Origin: Bradysia coprophila
Lineage: Eukaryota > Arthropoda > Insecta > Diptera > Sciaridae
NCBI RefSeq assembly: GCF_014529535.1
Contig: NC_050738.1
Span: 2,108,001 to 2,172,000, forward strand
Direction: 5' to 3'
Length of the DNA: 64,000 bases
The translations under genes and the position numbers were made by a program. Below, one piece after another: positions 12,110-22,786 of this stretch (the stretch's first letter is position 1; every line of letters begins with the position of its first letter). The notes beneath the pieces were generated by a model that saw nothing but the letters and a program-made list of their open reading frames with translations, was not told where the DNA came from and searched no databases.

Positions 12110-12303
12110 TATTTCTGATTAACACATTTTATACACAAAACGTATAAGATAAATTATTTAATGAAAAGGGAAAATGATTTTTCTTGTAAAAATGGAAACA
12201 AATAAAAAAAAATTATTTTCGACGATTCTGTTACATAGAATGAAGAAAGTGTCTTTGTTCGATTCCTACCTAAGGATGGTGTTGCATGAATGTATATTTC
12301 TGT

Positions 12304-15300
12304 CTACCCACTACCCACTTTGAGCACATCGAAACATACGCCACAAACGCGCACCGGCTTTGTGATATTAAACTTAAGAATGGGAACGTCCGTTTTCGAA
12401 CAATTACTGCACAAAATCCGTCCACAGTGGCGACAATGATGCTTCCTCATCGTCAGTCCAAATTTTGTTCCGCACTCTTGGCACAATTCTGACGTTGCCC
12501 ACGGCGACTCTTGTGGCAGTTGATCCAACAATTTGAACAGCAACTGGTTTGTTGCCAATTTAAAGTTGAAAATGTTGACACCTTCTCGATTCTCCGCACC
12601 CAGGCAGGCTCCATTCTTGACCAACACTTTACACAACGGTGCCTGACCGCGAACGAACGCCAGCAATAACGGAGTATTTCCATTCAAATCGGTCGCATTT
12701 ATCGGATACTTTGGCATACATTCCAAGAATAGTTCACAAATTGTTGCCGCCGTCGTGTCTTTACCGCTGTGGCACAATTCATGCATTGGATTACGTCCTT
12801 TCAGATTGATTGCTTCGGCATTGCATTGACTTTCGGTGAGCAATTCGCGAACGATCGATAAGTGACCTTCCCGGACGGCAATGTGTAGAGCGTTGTTACC
12901 ATCATTGTCACAGGCATCGTAATCGGCACCGTTACTGTTGGAGGAATTGTATTTAGTTTCATTGAAATCGTGCCATGGGAAACAGTTCTACTTGGCTAAA
13001 TGTGTTAGACGAAAATGATTGATAATAAGAAGAATTTACCTTAGCAACGCTGAAACGGCAGCCAGTTGACCACGTTCGGCTGCTATATGAAGGGCAGTCT
13101 TATTAGTGGAATCCTTGTCGTTCACTCTAGCACCGGCTAAAATTAGGTTTCGCACCAACATCTCATTTTTGGATGCAGCAGCCAAATGAAGTGGTGGCGT
13201 TTGATTCACATCGTGCACACGTGAATTGACGTCCACTTGAATCGATAGCAGAAATAGAACACTTTCCAGGTCGTCCTTCATGATCGCCAAATGTAGAAAA
13301 TTTCGACCTCGTTGATCCATCTGCTCAGCAGCATTTGGTAACCGTTCCAAAATATTTTGTGCCGCCTTGATATTGCGAACGGTCAACGCAGCAGCAAAAG
13401 TCGTTTGTCCATTTTTATCGCGCAATTTCAGGTCGATGCTTGGATGACAAAGTAGAATTGTAATCAAATCGTCGTGATGGTTTTCGATAGCCACATGCAG
13501 TGGTGTCTTCTTATCGCAGTCAACTGCATTCACATTAGCACCATGATCGATCAAAGTTTGAAGCACACGCGTCAGGCCCCATTCGCAGCACAGATGCAAC
13601 GGTGACGATTTCGATTTCACTTCTTCGCTTCCTTCTCCATTCGGTCCCAATTGACGTGGCGAATCCAGATCACAAGCACTTTTTATCAAAAACACTGCAG
13701 CTGACTCCTTATTCTCGTCAATCGCTCGATGCAGTAAGGTCTGCTGACATCCATCCGGTCCCGGTGACCAACAATCTGTGTCGACTCCGTGTTTCACTAG
13801 CACATTTGCAATGTCTTCCTGATCCGAATCCAATGCAGCCCACAGTGGTGGATCACCCTTTATGTCTGGTGCACTAAACGCAACGCCTTTGGAACATAGG
13901 GCATCAACAACTGTCGGTAGACGACAATGAATAGCTAATTGAAGTGGTGATTCTTGATCGCCGGTGAATGCGTTGATGTCAGCGTTTTGATTTATCAAAA
14001 ATACGGCAGTGTCAGCGTCCTGCTTCATGATTGCCTGGTGCAGCAAAGTTAAATCTTGACCATTTCTAGCATTCACATCGGCACCTCCCTTTATCAAAAT
14101 GGGAACCAAGGCATTTTTTCCCATGGTCAGAGCAAGACTTAGAGGTGAATCGCCGTCGTTGTTTTTCAAATTAAAATCAGGAGCCTCATTCGTTCCGCAA
14201 TTCTCCTTGTGCTGAACGAATATTTCAATGATGTCCTGTTGATGCGATTCGACTGCAAAATGTAGGGCTGTCTTGTTGTCAGGCGTGCCGGACTGTATAT
14301 TGGGTGATGCTCCATTCTGTAGCAGTGCTAATGTTAGTTCAGGCAGGCCCATTTCACAAGCTATGTGCAAGGCGGTGTGACCACTTTTGTTACAGTGATT
14401 GAGATCGGAATGTTCGACCATAAATAGACAGGCAGGTTGCAGATCTGATCGGGCTAATACTTGCAGCAAACTGTTACTATTCTCCACAAACAAATGCAAT
14501 GGATCAGCTCCCTTGTCCAACAATCGTCTGGCTAATTGAAATGGTGGACCGTCGGTGTATGGTGGAATAAGCGCGAATTGTAAGGCACATTTGTCGTCAT
14601 TCGTTCGTAGATTTGTGTTGATGTCTTGACGATCCAATAGCAAATCAATCATTTCGCTGTGATGGCTCATTATAGCCAAATGCAGTGGGGTGTATCCTTG
14701 TGAATTTTGTAAATTTGGATCGGCCTGATTTTGAAGTAGCGTCTTCCCGAACAACACCATGTCCTTATACGTATTCGGATCGGTCGTTGCCTCGGAGTGA
14801 GTACAAATCAAATGCAGCGCAGTGTCGTCGGTCTTCCGATCAGCTAAATTCACTTTACAGTCGTTGTCCAACAGGAAATTTGCAGCAAAGGCATCACCGC
14901 GTTTTACAGCATCAATCAACAATGAACTGCCGTCTGCATTGAATGCATTAACGTTGGCCTTACCATTTTTGATTAAAAGTTCTGCGATGCCTCTGCTCCG
15001 ACCAATTAGTGCCAATCCCAATGCCAACTGGCCCTGTGGTGACACACTGTTGACCATTTCCGACAACATGTGATCATTCTCGACTAGGCACAGAAAGACC
15101 ACATCTTCCCGCAACAATCTGACGGCCGAATGCAACGGAAATTTGGACTTGCTTTTGAGCATTTTGTAGAGCAACGGACCAGACATGTGCTCAAAATCTT
15201 GTGGAGTCAAATCGTCCCAATGAGTCGAAATCAGTCCGGAACAGTAATCCAACAAAATGGACGATTCCACTTCCTCTGCAACGCAATAAAATCGTACACA

Positions 15301-15804
15301 CGACCGCACACCAACTGACGAGACCAATGCTCGTTCACACAATCCCTTCAGGCCAGGCAATTTGAAACGATGGCTAGCCCTCAGCAGACCCAACGCAATG
15401 GAATCGTGTTGCAGGTCAATCACATCGGTGTATATCCAACGCAGCAGCGCAAAACCTACGTCCGTCTCTAAATCTGACCAATCCAATTCGGTTAAATTGG
15501 CTAGCACCTCTTCTCGCCACACCTCCGATCTCGCATTCAATACGAATTTGTGTGCTGGTATTGGTGTTTCATCTTGAAACTTTATCACTATGTCAGAATA
15601 TGTGGTCTTTCCGTGCAGTGTCGCTACGGTCATTGCCAAACGGGACACAAAACTGCTAAATTCACCGACATCGGCATCTCCGCTAGCAGCCGCCAATTTA
15701 CTGTACTTTCGTTCCAATTCACCATAGTTGCGCTGAAGTTTCGTGTATTCTTCTTTGAGGAGTTTCAGGTGTTTCTCCAGTTTCTCTTCGGTGTGTGAAC
15801 CCAT
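12304..15804 (-). CDS. ANKFY1: Rabankyrin-5 / ANKFY1 (BTB, ankyrin repeats, FYVE)
   Basis: Exons are 15804-13040 and 12934-12304, with a 105-bp GT-AG intron joining ...SALL to SNGADYDACDNDGNNALHIA in frame. The product is about 1131 residues, close to the roughly 1170 of the vertebrate protein. Order: a coiled coil (residues ~5-40), a BTB domain (~60-165, TYSDIVIKFQDETPIPAHKF), some twenty ankyrin repeats (~220-1040), and a C-terminal FYVE zinc finger (~1068-1131). The finger has four CxxC pairs, RKHHCRHCG and RVCGVC. In other animals this protein binds Rab5 and PI3P on early endosomes and macropinosomes and helps retromer-linked recycling. I took the ATG at 15804 (MGSHTEEK); an upstream in-frame TTG is not needed. 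All zinc ligands and the basic R(R/K)HHCR core are intact, so it should be functional. An upstream 5' UTR exon is not visible. Confidence 0.95.
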
Positions 15805-17198
15805 GACCAATCAGCTAATTCAAGTGCTGTGAACAAGGTTAATATTTGTTTAGTTTACCGATCTTTACATGAGTTGAAGGCGCCTAGGCGAGTAATTTGA
15901 TCAAATACAACAATCAAACAAAACCATCCATTCTCTGCGCGAATTTAGCGAATCGAAAAAATTATCAAATTTTAGCGGAATTGTAAAAATAGAAAATTGA
16001 CTCAAAGGTGACGAAGACGTATACGGTGCTATGCGACTCTCATAAAGATAGCAAACAAAAAATTACCCAACAGTTTGATTTTTTCTTATCACTTCCAGTG
16101 AGCCCTACACACAATTTTATTGGCAAACTCTGACATATTTCGCTTTCGATAAAACACTTTTCTAAGGCACTTGAATTTTATGCAATGGTGTCCTCACTGG
16201 AATCACGTGAAAATGAATTGTTTTGTCGTTATTCAGACATTATTATTGTTGTTGAGCACACATATTTATTAGTTTATGGAATCTGAATCGTGTAATTCGT
16301 GACTTTTCTGTGGCACTTCAGAATGGACATTAAAGGCAGGACAGAAGATTTTATAAATGACTTGCTTTCTTAAAGAAACTTGAAAGATTTTTGTCTTTTT
16401 CGTACGCAACTGCCATACAGTGAATAGTCCTTACTACAAATGACAATTCATGTGAATGATGAGACCAACCAGGTATATACAAAAGTATTTTCTTCCTGCG
16501 AATCATAGATTCCCCGGTACACAGTGACCATATTTGTCACTGCAACTGGACTTGAAGAATAATTTTCGGATGTTAAACCTCTAACTTTAAACATTAATAA
16601 GAAATATAGGGAAGTCGAAGTCGTAGCAAGATGGGGCTCGTTGAAAGCCAATGAAATTACCTTTCGATTGACACTAAACATGACCTTAAAAATCTGACTG
16701 ACAAATGGGGACGTTTTTCGTATTTTCAAAAAATTTTTGCTTTTGGGCCAGTGTCGGTGCCGTGACGTGAGGGGCATCGAACTTCATTGTACCCTATCTT
16801 ATACTTCCATCTATTCCTTACACAACAAAAGACGAATCACAAAAATCGGTTGATTTTTCTCTGAGATTTTACTCACGCCGTTTTTTCGGATTTTTGAAAC
16901 AATTAGCGGTATATGCATTTCCCACCCGATGAAGGTTTGATTTCCCGGTAAAAAATATTGTTTCCTACTAGATTCACAGGATCGCTTATTATTTCTATCA
17001 ATCACAGACGATTCTGCTAACTGGATCGGTATGAAGTGTAGACAATCGGTCATAAATGATAGCTTTGGCCATTGGCATTGCATGCGTTCTAACAAGGTAA
17101 TAGGGCCATTCCCTTCCTGGGGAAAATCCTTTACCTCGTTCGTAAAATGAAATAGCATACTTCACTTGGGAAGTATTTTGACATCTCGTAGCACGATT

Positions 17199-17350
17199 GG
17201 TTACCGGTAAACCAAGAAGTCGGGCTGATACCATCTGATGCTTTTACTCCTCTGGATACGAAATATCAAATTACTTCCCTAGTATAGTAATCTACTATTT
17301 CTTCCAGGTAACCAAAAATATAAAATTGACTTCTTGGTTTACCGGTTACC
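17199..17350. repeat. Short MITE-like inverted repeat
   Basis: GGTTACCGGTAAACCAAGAA at the left is mirrored by TTCTTGGTTTACCGGTTACC at the right, a perfect match across the 20 bases. The arms enclose about 105 bp of AT-rich sequence. Confidence 0.75.
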
Positions 17351-19218
17351 AAATGTCTACGTTACCAGGATACCACACATTGCCTTTAGTAATAGACAGT
17401 TTTTAGGGGATATTTAACATCAATCATTTAAGTCCTTCATACGACTGATTGCTATTCACGAAATAGAATATTTAAGAGTATTCTGGTGGTATCATACATA
17501 TCGTACAACGAACGGATTGAAATATTCGTTTTCACTTGTGTCAAGTAATCTCATTGTCAACAAAATACAAATAATCAACCACGAACTACTGATCAATCAG
17601 AAATGGGAACATAATCACTCTCCGTTTAAAATTATGGAATTTCGTTGATAACCGAGCCGTACACTCAAAGGTTTCGATATAAGAAACATTGTATACTCAT
17701 CTGTTTCGTTTTATCTAATTTAAGTGGATAATTTAAACACAACCTAATATATACGGGTCTGGTGTGCTTGTAGTGTTTACATTTTGATTCACTGAAATGT
17801 TCATGTTCAAGGTGTGACTATCGGCCGTCGTCATACTGAAAATTGTTTTTGTGTACATTAAGTTTTAGTATGCGAAACTACACACAATTTAATTCTTGAA
17901 CGACTGTGTGCACCGCAACTGTTCTGCCAACACTAAGTCAATTAACAGAAATTTTACGAGGCATAAACTCGGCATATTTTAAATTCCAATTGCAAATCGT
18001 TTCTTTGAGGGGCGTTAATCCACAGTTCCGGTAATAAGAGCGTATTGTTCTCTCGCACCGTTCATAAGCACTGTATTTTGATTAATCCGCGAAAATGGTT
18101 TTAGATTGCGCTTGGCCGGTGGCATTACGATCTAGATTTTCAGAATATTTTCTTTTCTCGAAGGCGAAAAAACAATTAAATCGAAAACAATCACGATGAA
18201 AATCTAAAACTCATTTTATTTTGACGTTAGAGGTTGGATGACGAAAGTGCAGTTTGTGCATTCACACCAAAACAAACGAATTTTACGGACAGAAATACCA
18301 AACACTCAACATTCACATGTAAATTATCAAATTGCGACGCTAAAAATCACTGAAACTGCAATCCCATACCTTTAATTTGTTGAATTTTTCGTAATTTATA
18401 TCACAGAGATCACAGACCGACTGAATGTTTATGTACTAAAAGTTTAGCTGTCAAATGCCAGCCATATTGGTTTATACTGGTTCGTATAATGAATGGATAT
18501 GTGGTGGTTTACAATCAGCTATATATTTTCGTGGAGATGGTTGTGTTTCTTGTGTGTTCAGATACATGACTGACGAAATGGAGAGGGTTTTCAATGGAAT
18601 TAATGCAAATTGATTGATTTGATCGATAAATGTTTATTTCGTTTGTGATGTTTTGTAGATTTCTTACATTCATTATATAAATCGCACTCGAAATGATTCA
18701 ACCATTCACAGACAGCTGGCCGGGAAGATGAATCAATTGAGTCTTTTTCTTATTTAGCCTCTAAGTCAGCAGTCTGATACTTTCCTTTTATTATCTTTAA
18801 ATTAGTTTTTGACTGCCAGGGCTCATTGCTTATTTTGGTCGTTGTTCCGGATGTGTCTTCTACAGCTTCTACACCAGGTTAAATGTGTCACTGCTGTTCA
18901 CTGTACATTTTTTCATATCTACACTAGATACGTTTTGTGAGTTTAAGGACATTATGAATCTCTACGGCGTATGTGCTGCCATAGCACTGACGTATATGTC
19001 AAAACTTCTCACTAAATTAAGTTTGTAAAGTTGGTACTACTGCGTTTATATGACAATTTTGGCCGGCTCTACGTTAAAAAATCGGTTCTAATTCTTGATT
19101 CAGTGGTATGGTGCTGCCGACGAATCTTTAAGAACGACTAACCATCAGAGAGATGCTAAGATGACGGCTGTCGAAACGGCGTTCCAGACGTCATCTTAGC
19201 CAAGACTGTATACTTTGA

Positions 19219-19367
19219 GGAGGTCACACAGATGCAGATACGCGGGTTACACACCACGTTTCATACAAAAAATTCACCACGCCATACAAATTAAATTTTG
19301 GTGAATTTGTTTGTATGGAAAAGGTGTGTTCCCGCTTATCTAATTAAATGGCGATCTGCGTGACCTA
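19219..19367. repeat. MITE-like inverted repeat
   Basis: AGGTCACACAGATGCAGAT pairs with ATCTGCGTGACCT, and CATACAAAAAATTCACCA pairs with TGGTGAATTTGTTTGTATG. A separate perfect hairpin sits just upstream (GCTAAGATGACG / CGTCATCTTAGC, 19153-19200). Confidence 0.75.
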
Positions 19368-19409
19368 CATCTCTCTAGTAGCCATTCGTTGTAACCTGTC
19401 AGATAGGGC

Positions 19410-19570
19410 TATTCATCTGTTATCGATAACGACGACAAAAATAATGACAAGCTATGTTTAATATAGTCCTTAATATAGTAAAATGCATGTTAAAAAAATT
19501 GAAGTACAAGATTTGAAATCAACAGATTAAAAATACTTTGATCGATGGAAGTCTGCCGTCTGTAACTGCT
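19410..19570 (+). repeat. Dispersed repeat family Q copy
   Basis: Begins TTCATCTGTTATCGATAACG, continues through TATAGTCCTTAATATAG, then GAAGTACAAGATTTGAAAT, and ends near GTCTGCCGTCTGTAAC. About 160 bp, non-coding, no transposase-like frame. Confidence 0.65.
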
Positions 19571-19731
19571 TAAAAGATTTTGTTATAAGTATCAATGTCA
19601 ATAACAGGTGGCTAACGGCCGTAATTTCATTCTAGCTTTCCGAACCTTTTAACCCTTAGTTCAAATTTAAAACCTTTTCTTAGCGGAAAGTTAACTAACG
19701 ACAAAAATGTCTTCTTGTATTATGATCATAG

Positions 19732-20551
19732 GACGCAGTACTGATTCAAGTGACACCGAATCCGAACCAGGAATCCCACTGAAGCGAAAGCAGCGCAGAT
19801 CAAGAACAACATTTTCCGGTGATCAACTCGAAGCACTTGAAAGGGCATTTGCTAGGACCCAATATCCGGATGTCTATACGAGGGAAGAGCTCGCCCAATC
19901 AACCGGTTTAACTGAAGCAAGAATTCAAGTTCGTATGACCTCAAAAGAGGATTTGGAACAACAACAACAACAAAAAACTGTTTATAACAAAAACGAATTC
20001 CTTACAGGTATGGTTCAGCAACAGAAGGGCACGATTGCGAAAACATGCCGGTTCGGGTATATCAAGCATGCCGCCATCGTTAAGTTCATTGAGTGGACTT
20101 CAAATACCACCGCAATATTCTGGAACGCCGATGGGAAATGATGCAAACCAAATGGCATCCCACTATGATCATCTAGTCTCACAGTCGCATCAACATGCCT
20201 TTTCATCGGGATTCCAACATCCATCGTTTACCGGCCAAAATTATACAAATCCGGTGCATTCGTTCCAAGGTGAGTTTACATTTCCACTCAATTTTTCAAT
20301 CCGTTGCCATTTATGAGAGACACTTCTGGCCTGTTACAGATTATTCAAAATTAACAGCTGAAGACTACTCCAAATTAACAGCTGATCAATTATCGAAAAT
20401 GACACCGCCTATGGTGGAGAATTATGCGAAATTGGAGGGAAACTGGAGCCAGAGTTTCGGTCATCCGAATCCGCAAGGGTATCATCCCCCAGTCAACGAT
20501 TATAATCAGATGCAAAGCTACACAAATCCGAATTCTAAATACTGGGCTTAG
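19732..20551 (+). CDS. gsb-n: Pax3/7 homeodomain protein, gooseberry-neuro-like (3' exons)
   Basis: Three exons: 19732-19928, 20008-20269 and 20340-20551, with introns of 79 and 70 bp. The visible part encodes about 222 residues. It opens [19 protein letters not shown], then a complete homeodomain starting [20 protein letters not shown] with [11 protein letters not shown] in helix 3. Serine at homeodomain position 50 and the intron between positions 46 and 47 are marks of paired-class Pax genes. ESEPGIPL and LRKH favour gooseberry-neuro over gooseberry or paired. The tail has a DYSKLTA repeat and ends NPNSKYWA. An ATG at 19707 is open, but an acceptor (ATCATAG, ending 19731) and the usual phase-1 junction argue that earlier exons exist. 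It is presumably a sequence-specific regulator of neural and segmental genes. The 3' half is certain; the 5' half is not in view. Confidence 0.85.
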
Positions 20552-20614
20552 ACTCTGTGGATCAGCCTGACCTATTTTCTGTTTATTTTAAGTTTTATTC
20601 TCCTGTGCTGAGAC

Positions 20615-20638
20615 AATAAATTAAAATAAGACAATAAA
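20615..20638 (+). terminator. Poly(A) signals of the Pax3/7 gene
   Basis: Two AATAAA hexamers (20615-20620 and 20633-20638), 64 and 82 bases after the TAG stop. Confidence 0.7.
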
Positions 20639-22068
20639 ATGTAATGATCATCCATCGGGCGAATCCGGAAGAAACATAAAATTTAATTGCAAATGTTAAT
20701 CGTCTACTAACTGCAGGTAGATGCAGTCGATTTGCAGTGTATTATTACAACATTAATTTCTAATTTATTTTAATTTTATAAATTTTGATTTAATAAAAGT
20801 GTCGCAATAACTGCATCGGCATTTAATTTCAACGGTTTCACATTCATTCCATCACATAACAGAAGCATATCACTTTTCATTTATCCCACTCCATCGGTAC
20901 GTGTGAGTACAACGACCATTTATACCTCTCTACTGCCTAAAAATTTTTCTCGGAAAGCGTTCGTCGTATCACACTTTGATAAAGGTAAAACCAGAAGATG
21001 ATAAAGCGATTCCAGGAAAAGTGTATTTTCTACTAGTGAAACTCTATTGGCAAAACGCAAAGCTCTTAGGCGGAAAACACACGAACAATTATGCATTTAC
21101 GGGATCGACAATTATGCTGCGTTTTCCATTGTAATTCGATATTCACCACAGGTTAAACAATAGAAAACACAGTGTAATTGTCGGTTCTATCAACGTAAAA
21201 TTGCTCGTGTTCTCTCGGTCCTTCTCTCGGCTTGTAATTACAAGTGGTAAAAACATCAAAAAATAAACTTACCAGCCGTAGTAGTAGTACGTATACCAAG
21301 TTAAAATTGATAAGTTGATGATAAGGTCAAAGTTTAAGACAAACTTAGATTCTAGGAATTTTGCTTGGTTTTTCCCTGATGTCACACACGGCATAGTCGA
21401 TTGCCAAAAAATATGCGGTTGTGTGTTTATGATAAATGTTATAGGGCAGAGGTACATCCAGGAATTAAATTTACCTAAATTTATGAGTGAAAGCAACGCA
21501 CTTCAAACCATGATAACCGTCTGTTTCTAATGTTTAGTTTCCTCTTACCTAAAAAGTACTCCGTGTGAGAGACCAATTGAATTTTTTCAATTTTTCATTT
21601 GTTTATTTGACAGCTCCCTCTCTCACGAAGTACTTTTTGTTGAGTAAAATGGACACCTTATCTCTTATTTCGCCAAATTCTCTCATTTCTCCATAACGAA
21701 TACAGTGTTAAAAGAGAGTCGAAATTTTGACATATCACCCATCGAGATCAGTTAAATTAACTGGTTTTCACCTGTTTTTACGCTCTTTTAACACTGTATA
21801 CATAGAGAAATGAGAGAAGTAAAGAAAAACGTGCGGATGCGCACTTTTGTTTGTATAAGAGGATCAGTTGAAATAAATTCATGCCTGAATTTCACTGACG
21901 TTCACTGTATTAACTGTAAAAGGGATTGGGTTACGATTACGCTTCGCTCGGGCTACAACTCGCGACATTGCTAAAAATCTACAGTCCTCAGCTACGTAAA
22001 TAACTATTTTCTCGTTCTATCTGGCATCTCTGACCCGGAGGTTACGATTAACGATCTAATAGCTCTGT
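20639..22068. other. Intergenic stretch with palindromic repeats
   Basis: No gene seen. A diverged repeat (CACACGAACAATTATGC...) at about 21080-21210 recurs at 22926-23050. Two palindromes follow: 21551-21638 (AAAAAGTACTCCGTGTGAGAGA mirrored by TCTCTCACGAAGTACTTTTT in part) and 21682-21818 (ACAGTGTTAAAAGAG / CTCTTTTAACACTGT, bordered by TCTCTCATTTCTCC / AGAGAAATGAGAGA). Confidence 0.5.
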
Positions 22069-22077
22069 ATATAAAAG
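22069..22077 (+). promoter_or_regulatory. TATA box of the barrel-protein gene
   Basis: TATATAAAA about 75 bases before the ATG. It implies transcription starting near 22100 and a very short 5' UTR, which fits a strongly expressed secreted-protein gene. Confidence 0.65.
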
Positions 22078-22144
22078 TCGTTTCACAGCCGTTTTACTAG
22101 CAGTGATATTTGTATAGAGTTCGAGTTCGTTTTAAATCAAAGAA

Positions 22145-22786
22145 ATGTGTACTGCCCCGCTGTTATTCACTTTGTTGTTGATGACATCTTCGTGCTACGG
22201 CCAAGTCAGAACGACTCGTCACTCTGCTAATGAACACGGAGCGTGCGCTCTTCCCAAAGTAGCATACAATGTTCGGTACCCAGTTGCGCTAGGCGATATT
22301 AATGAATTGCACAACCTGAAGTTCAAGCCCGAATTGTGCGGTCATGTACTATCTGTAGATTGTGGCCATGGAAATTTGGATATTGTCATCAACAACTCCA
22401 ACTATGGGGGAGGTCTTGATTTGTATGCTTCAAGCTGGGACATGTTAACCAATCGTCAACCACCTGGCGTAACATCATGCTCAGTCGAATTAAGCTCACG
22501 AAATGCAATATCCGGTGCTGCGAATGTTTGTTACTACAAGCCTGGAACCGGTAATGGAAACCGATGGTACCACAATGTTGGTCTTTTGAACACGAATGGT
22601 AAGCTTGTGACGCGTGCTGTTATCGGTAACAAAGTTGGTTCGCATCGTGGAGATAATCCCTACTTTGCTTTTGATGGTGAAGTAGACGACAGCGAGATGG
22701 TAACATTTAGTTTGAACGATGGAAGCAGCAATTCTGTGAGACTTGGTGATTGCATTTATCTGAACGACGAACAGATGTGGTCATAA
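22145..22786 (+). CDS. Secreted double-psi beta-barrel (expansin/RlpA-like) protein
   Basis: A single-exon gene of 213 residues. Residues 1-19 are a signal peptide (LLFTLLLMTSSCYG), with cleavage probably before Q20. The mature chain has six cysteines (34, 65, 73, 112, 129, 203), consistent with three disulfides. Residues 32-116 follow the double-psi barrel pattern of expansins, loosenins and RlpA: GAC, a VALG segment, a FKPELCG turn, LSVDCG, and GGGLDLYASSWDML, whose Asp92 corresponds to the conserved LDL aspartate, then PPGVTSC. Residues 117-213 form a second, unrecognised part. Such barrels bind or loosen polysaccharide or inhibit proteases; activity here is unknown. It has its own TATA box. 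Lack of introns and the unusual fold for an insect raise the possibility of ancient transfer from a fungus or bacterium, which is inference. The CDS itself is near certain; the family call is moderate. Confidence 0.8.
   Translation: MCTAPLLFTLLLMTSSCYGQVRTTRHSANEHGACALPKVAYNVRYPVALGDINELHNLKFKPELCGHVLSVDCGHGNLDIVINNSNYGGGLDLYASSWDMLTNRQPPGVTSCSVELSSRNAISGAANVCYYKPGTGNGNRWYHNVGLLNTNGKLVTRAVIGNKVGSHRGDNPYFAFDGEVDDSEMVTFSLNDGSSNSVRLGDCIYLNDEQMWS

Larger units (their letters stand above)
15811..19731. other. Interval between ANKFY1 and the Pax3/7 gene
   Basis: No coding exon that I can support, and in particular nothing resembling the paired domain expected upstream of the homeodomain exons. It contains the putative ANKFY1 promoter region and palindromic repeats at 17199-17350, 19153-19200 and 19219-19367. 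A copy of family Q is at 19410-19570, with an older reversed piece near 18770-18870. Confidence 0.5.

Noticed and set aside
13602..15798. Several plus-strand open frames of 60-90 codons opposite ANKFY1
   Set aside because: They are antisense shadows of a strongly conserved coding exon with no start context, introns or domains of their own.
16448..17234. Minus-strand open frames of 78-115 codons
   Set aside because: They overlap a MITE-like inverted repeat and AT-rich flank; no domain, no consistent start, and sequence resembling splice-like or repeat debris.
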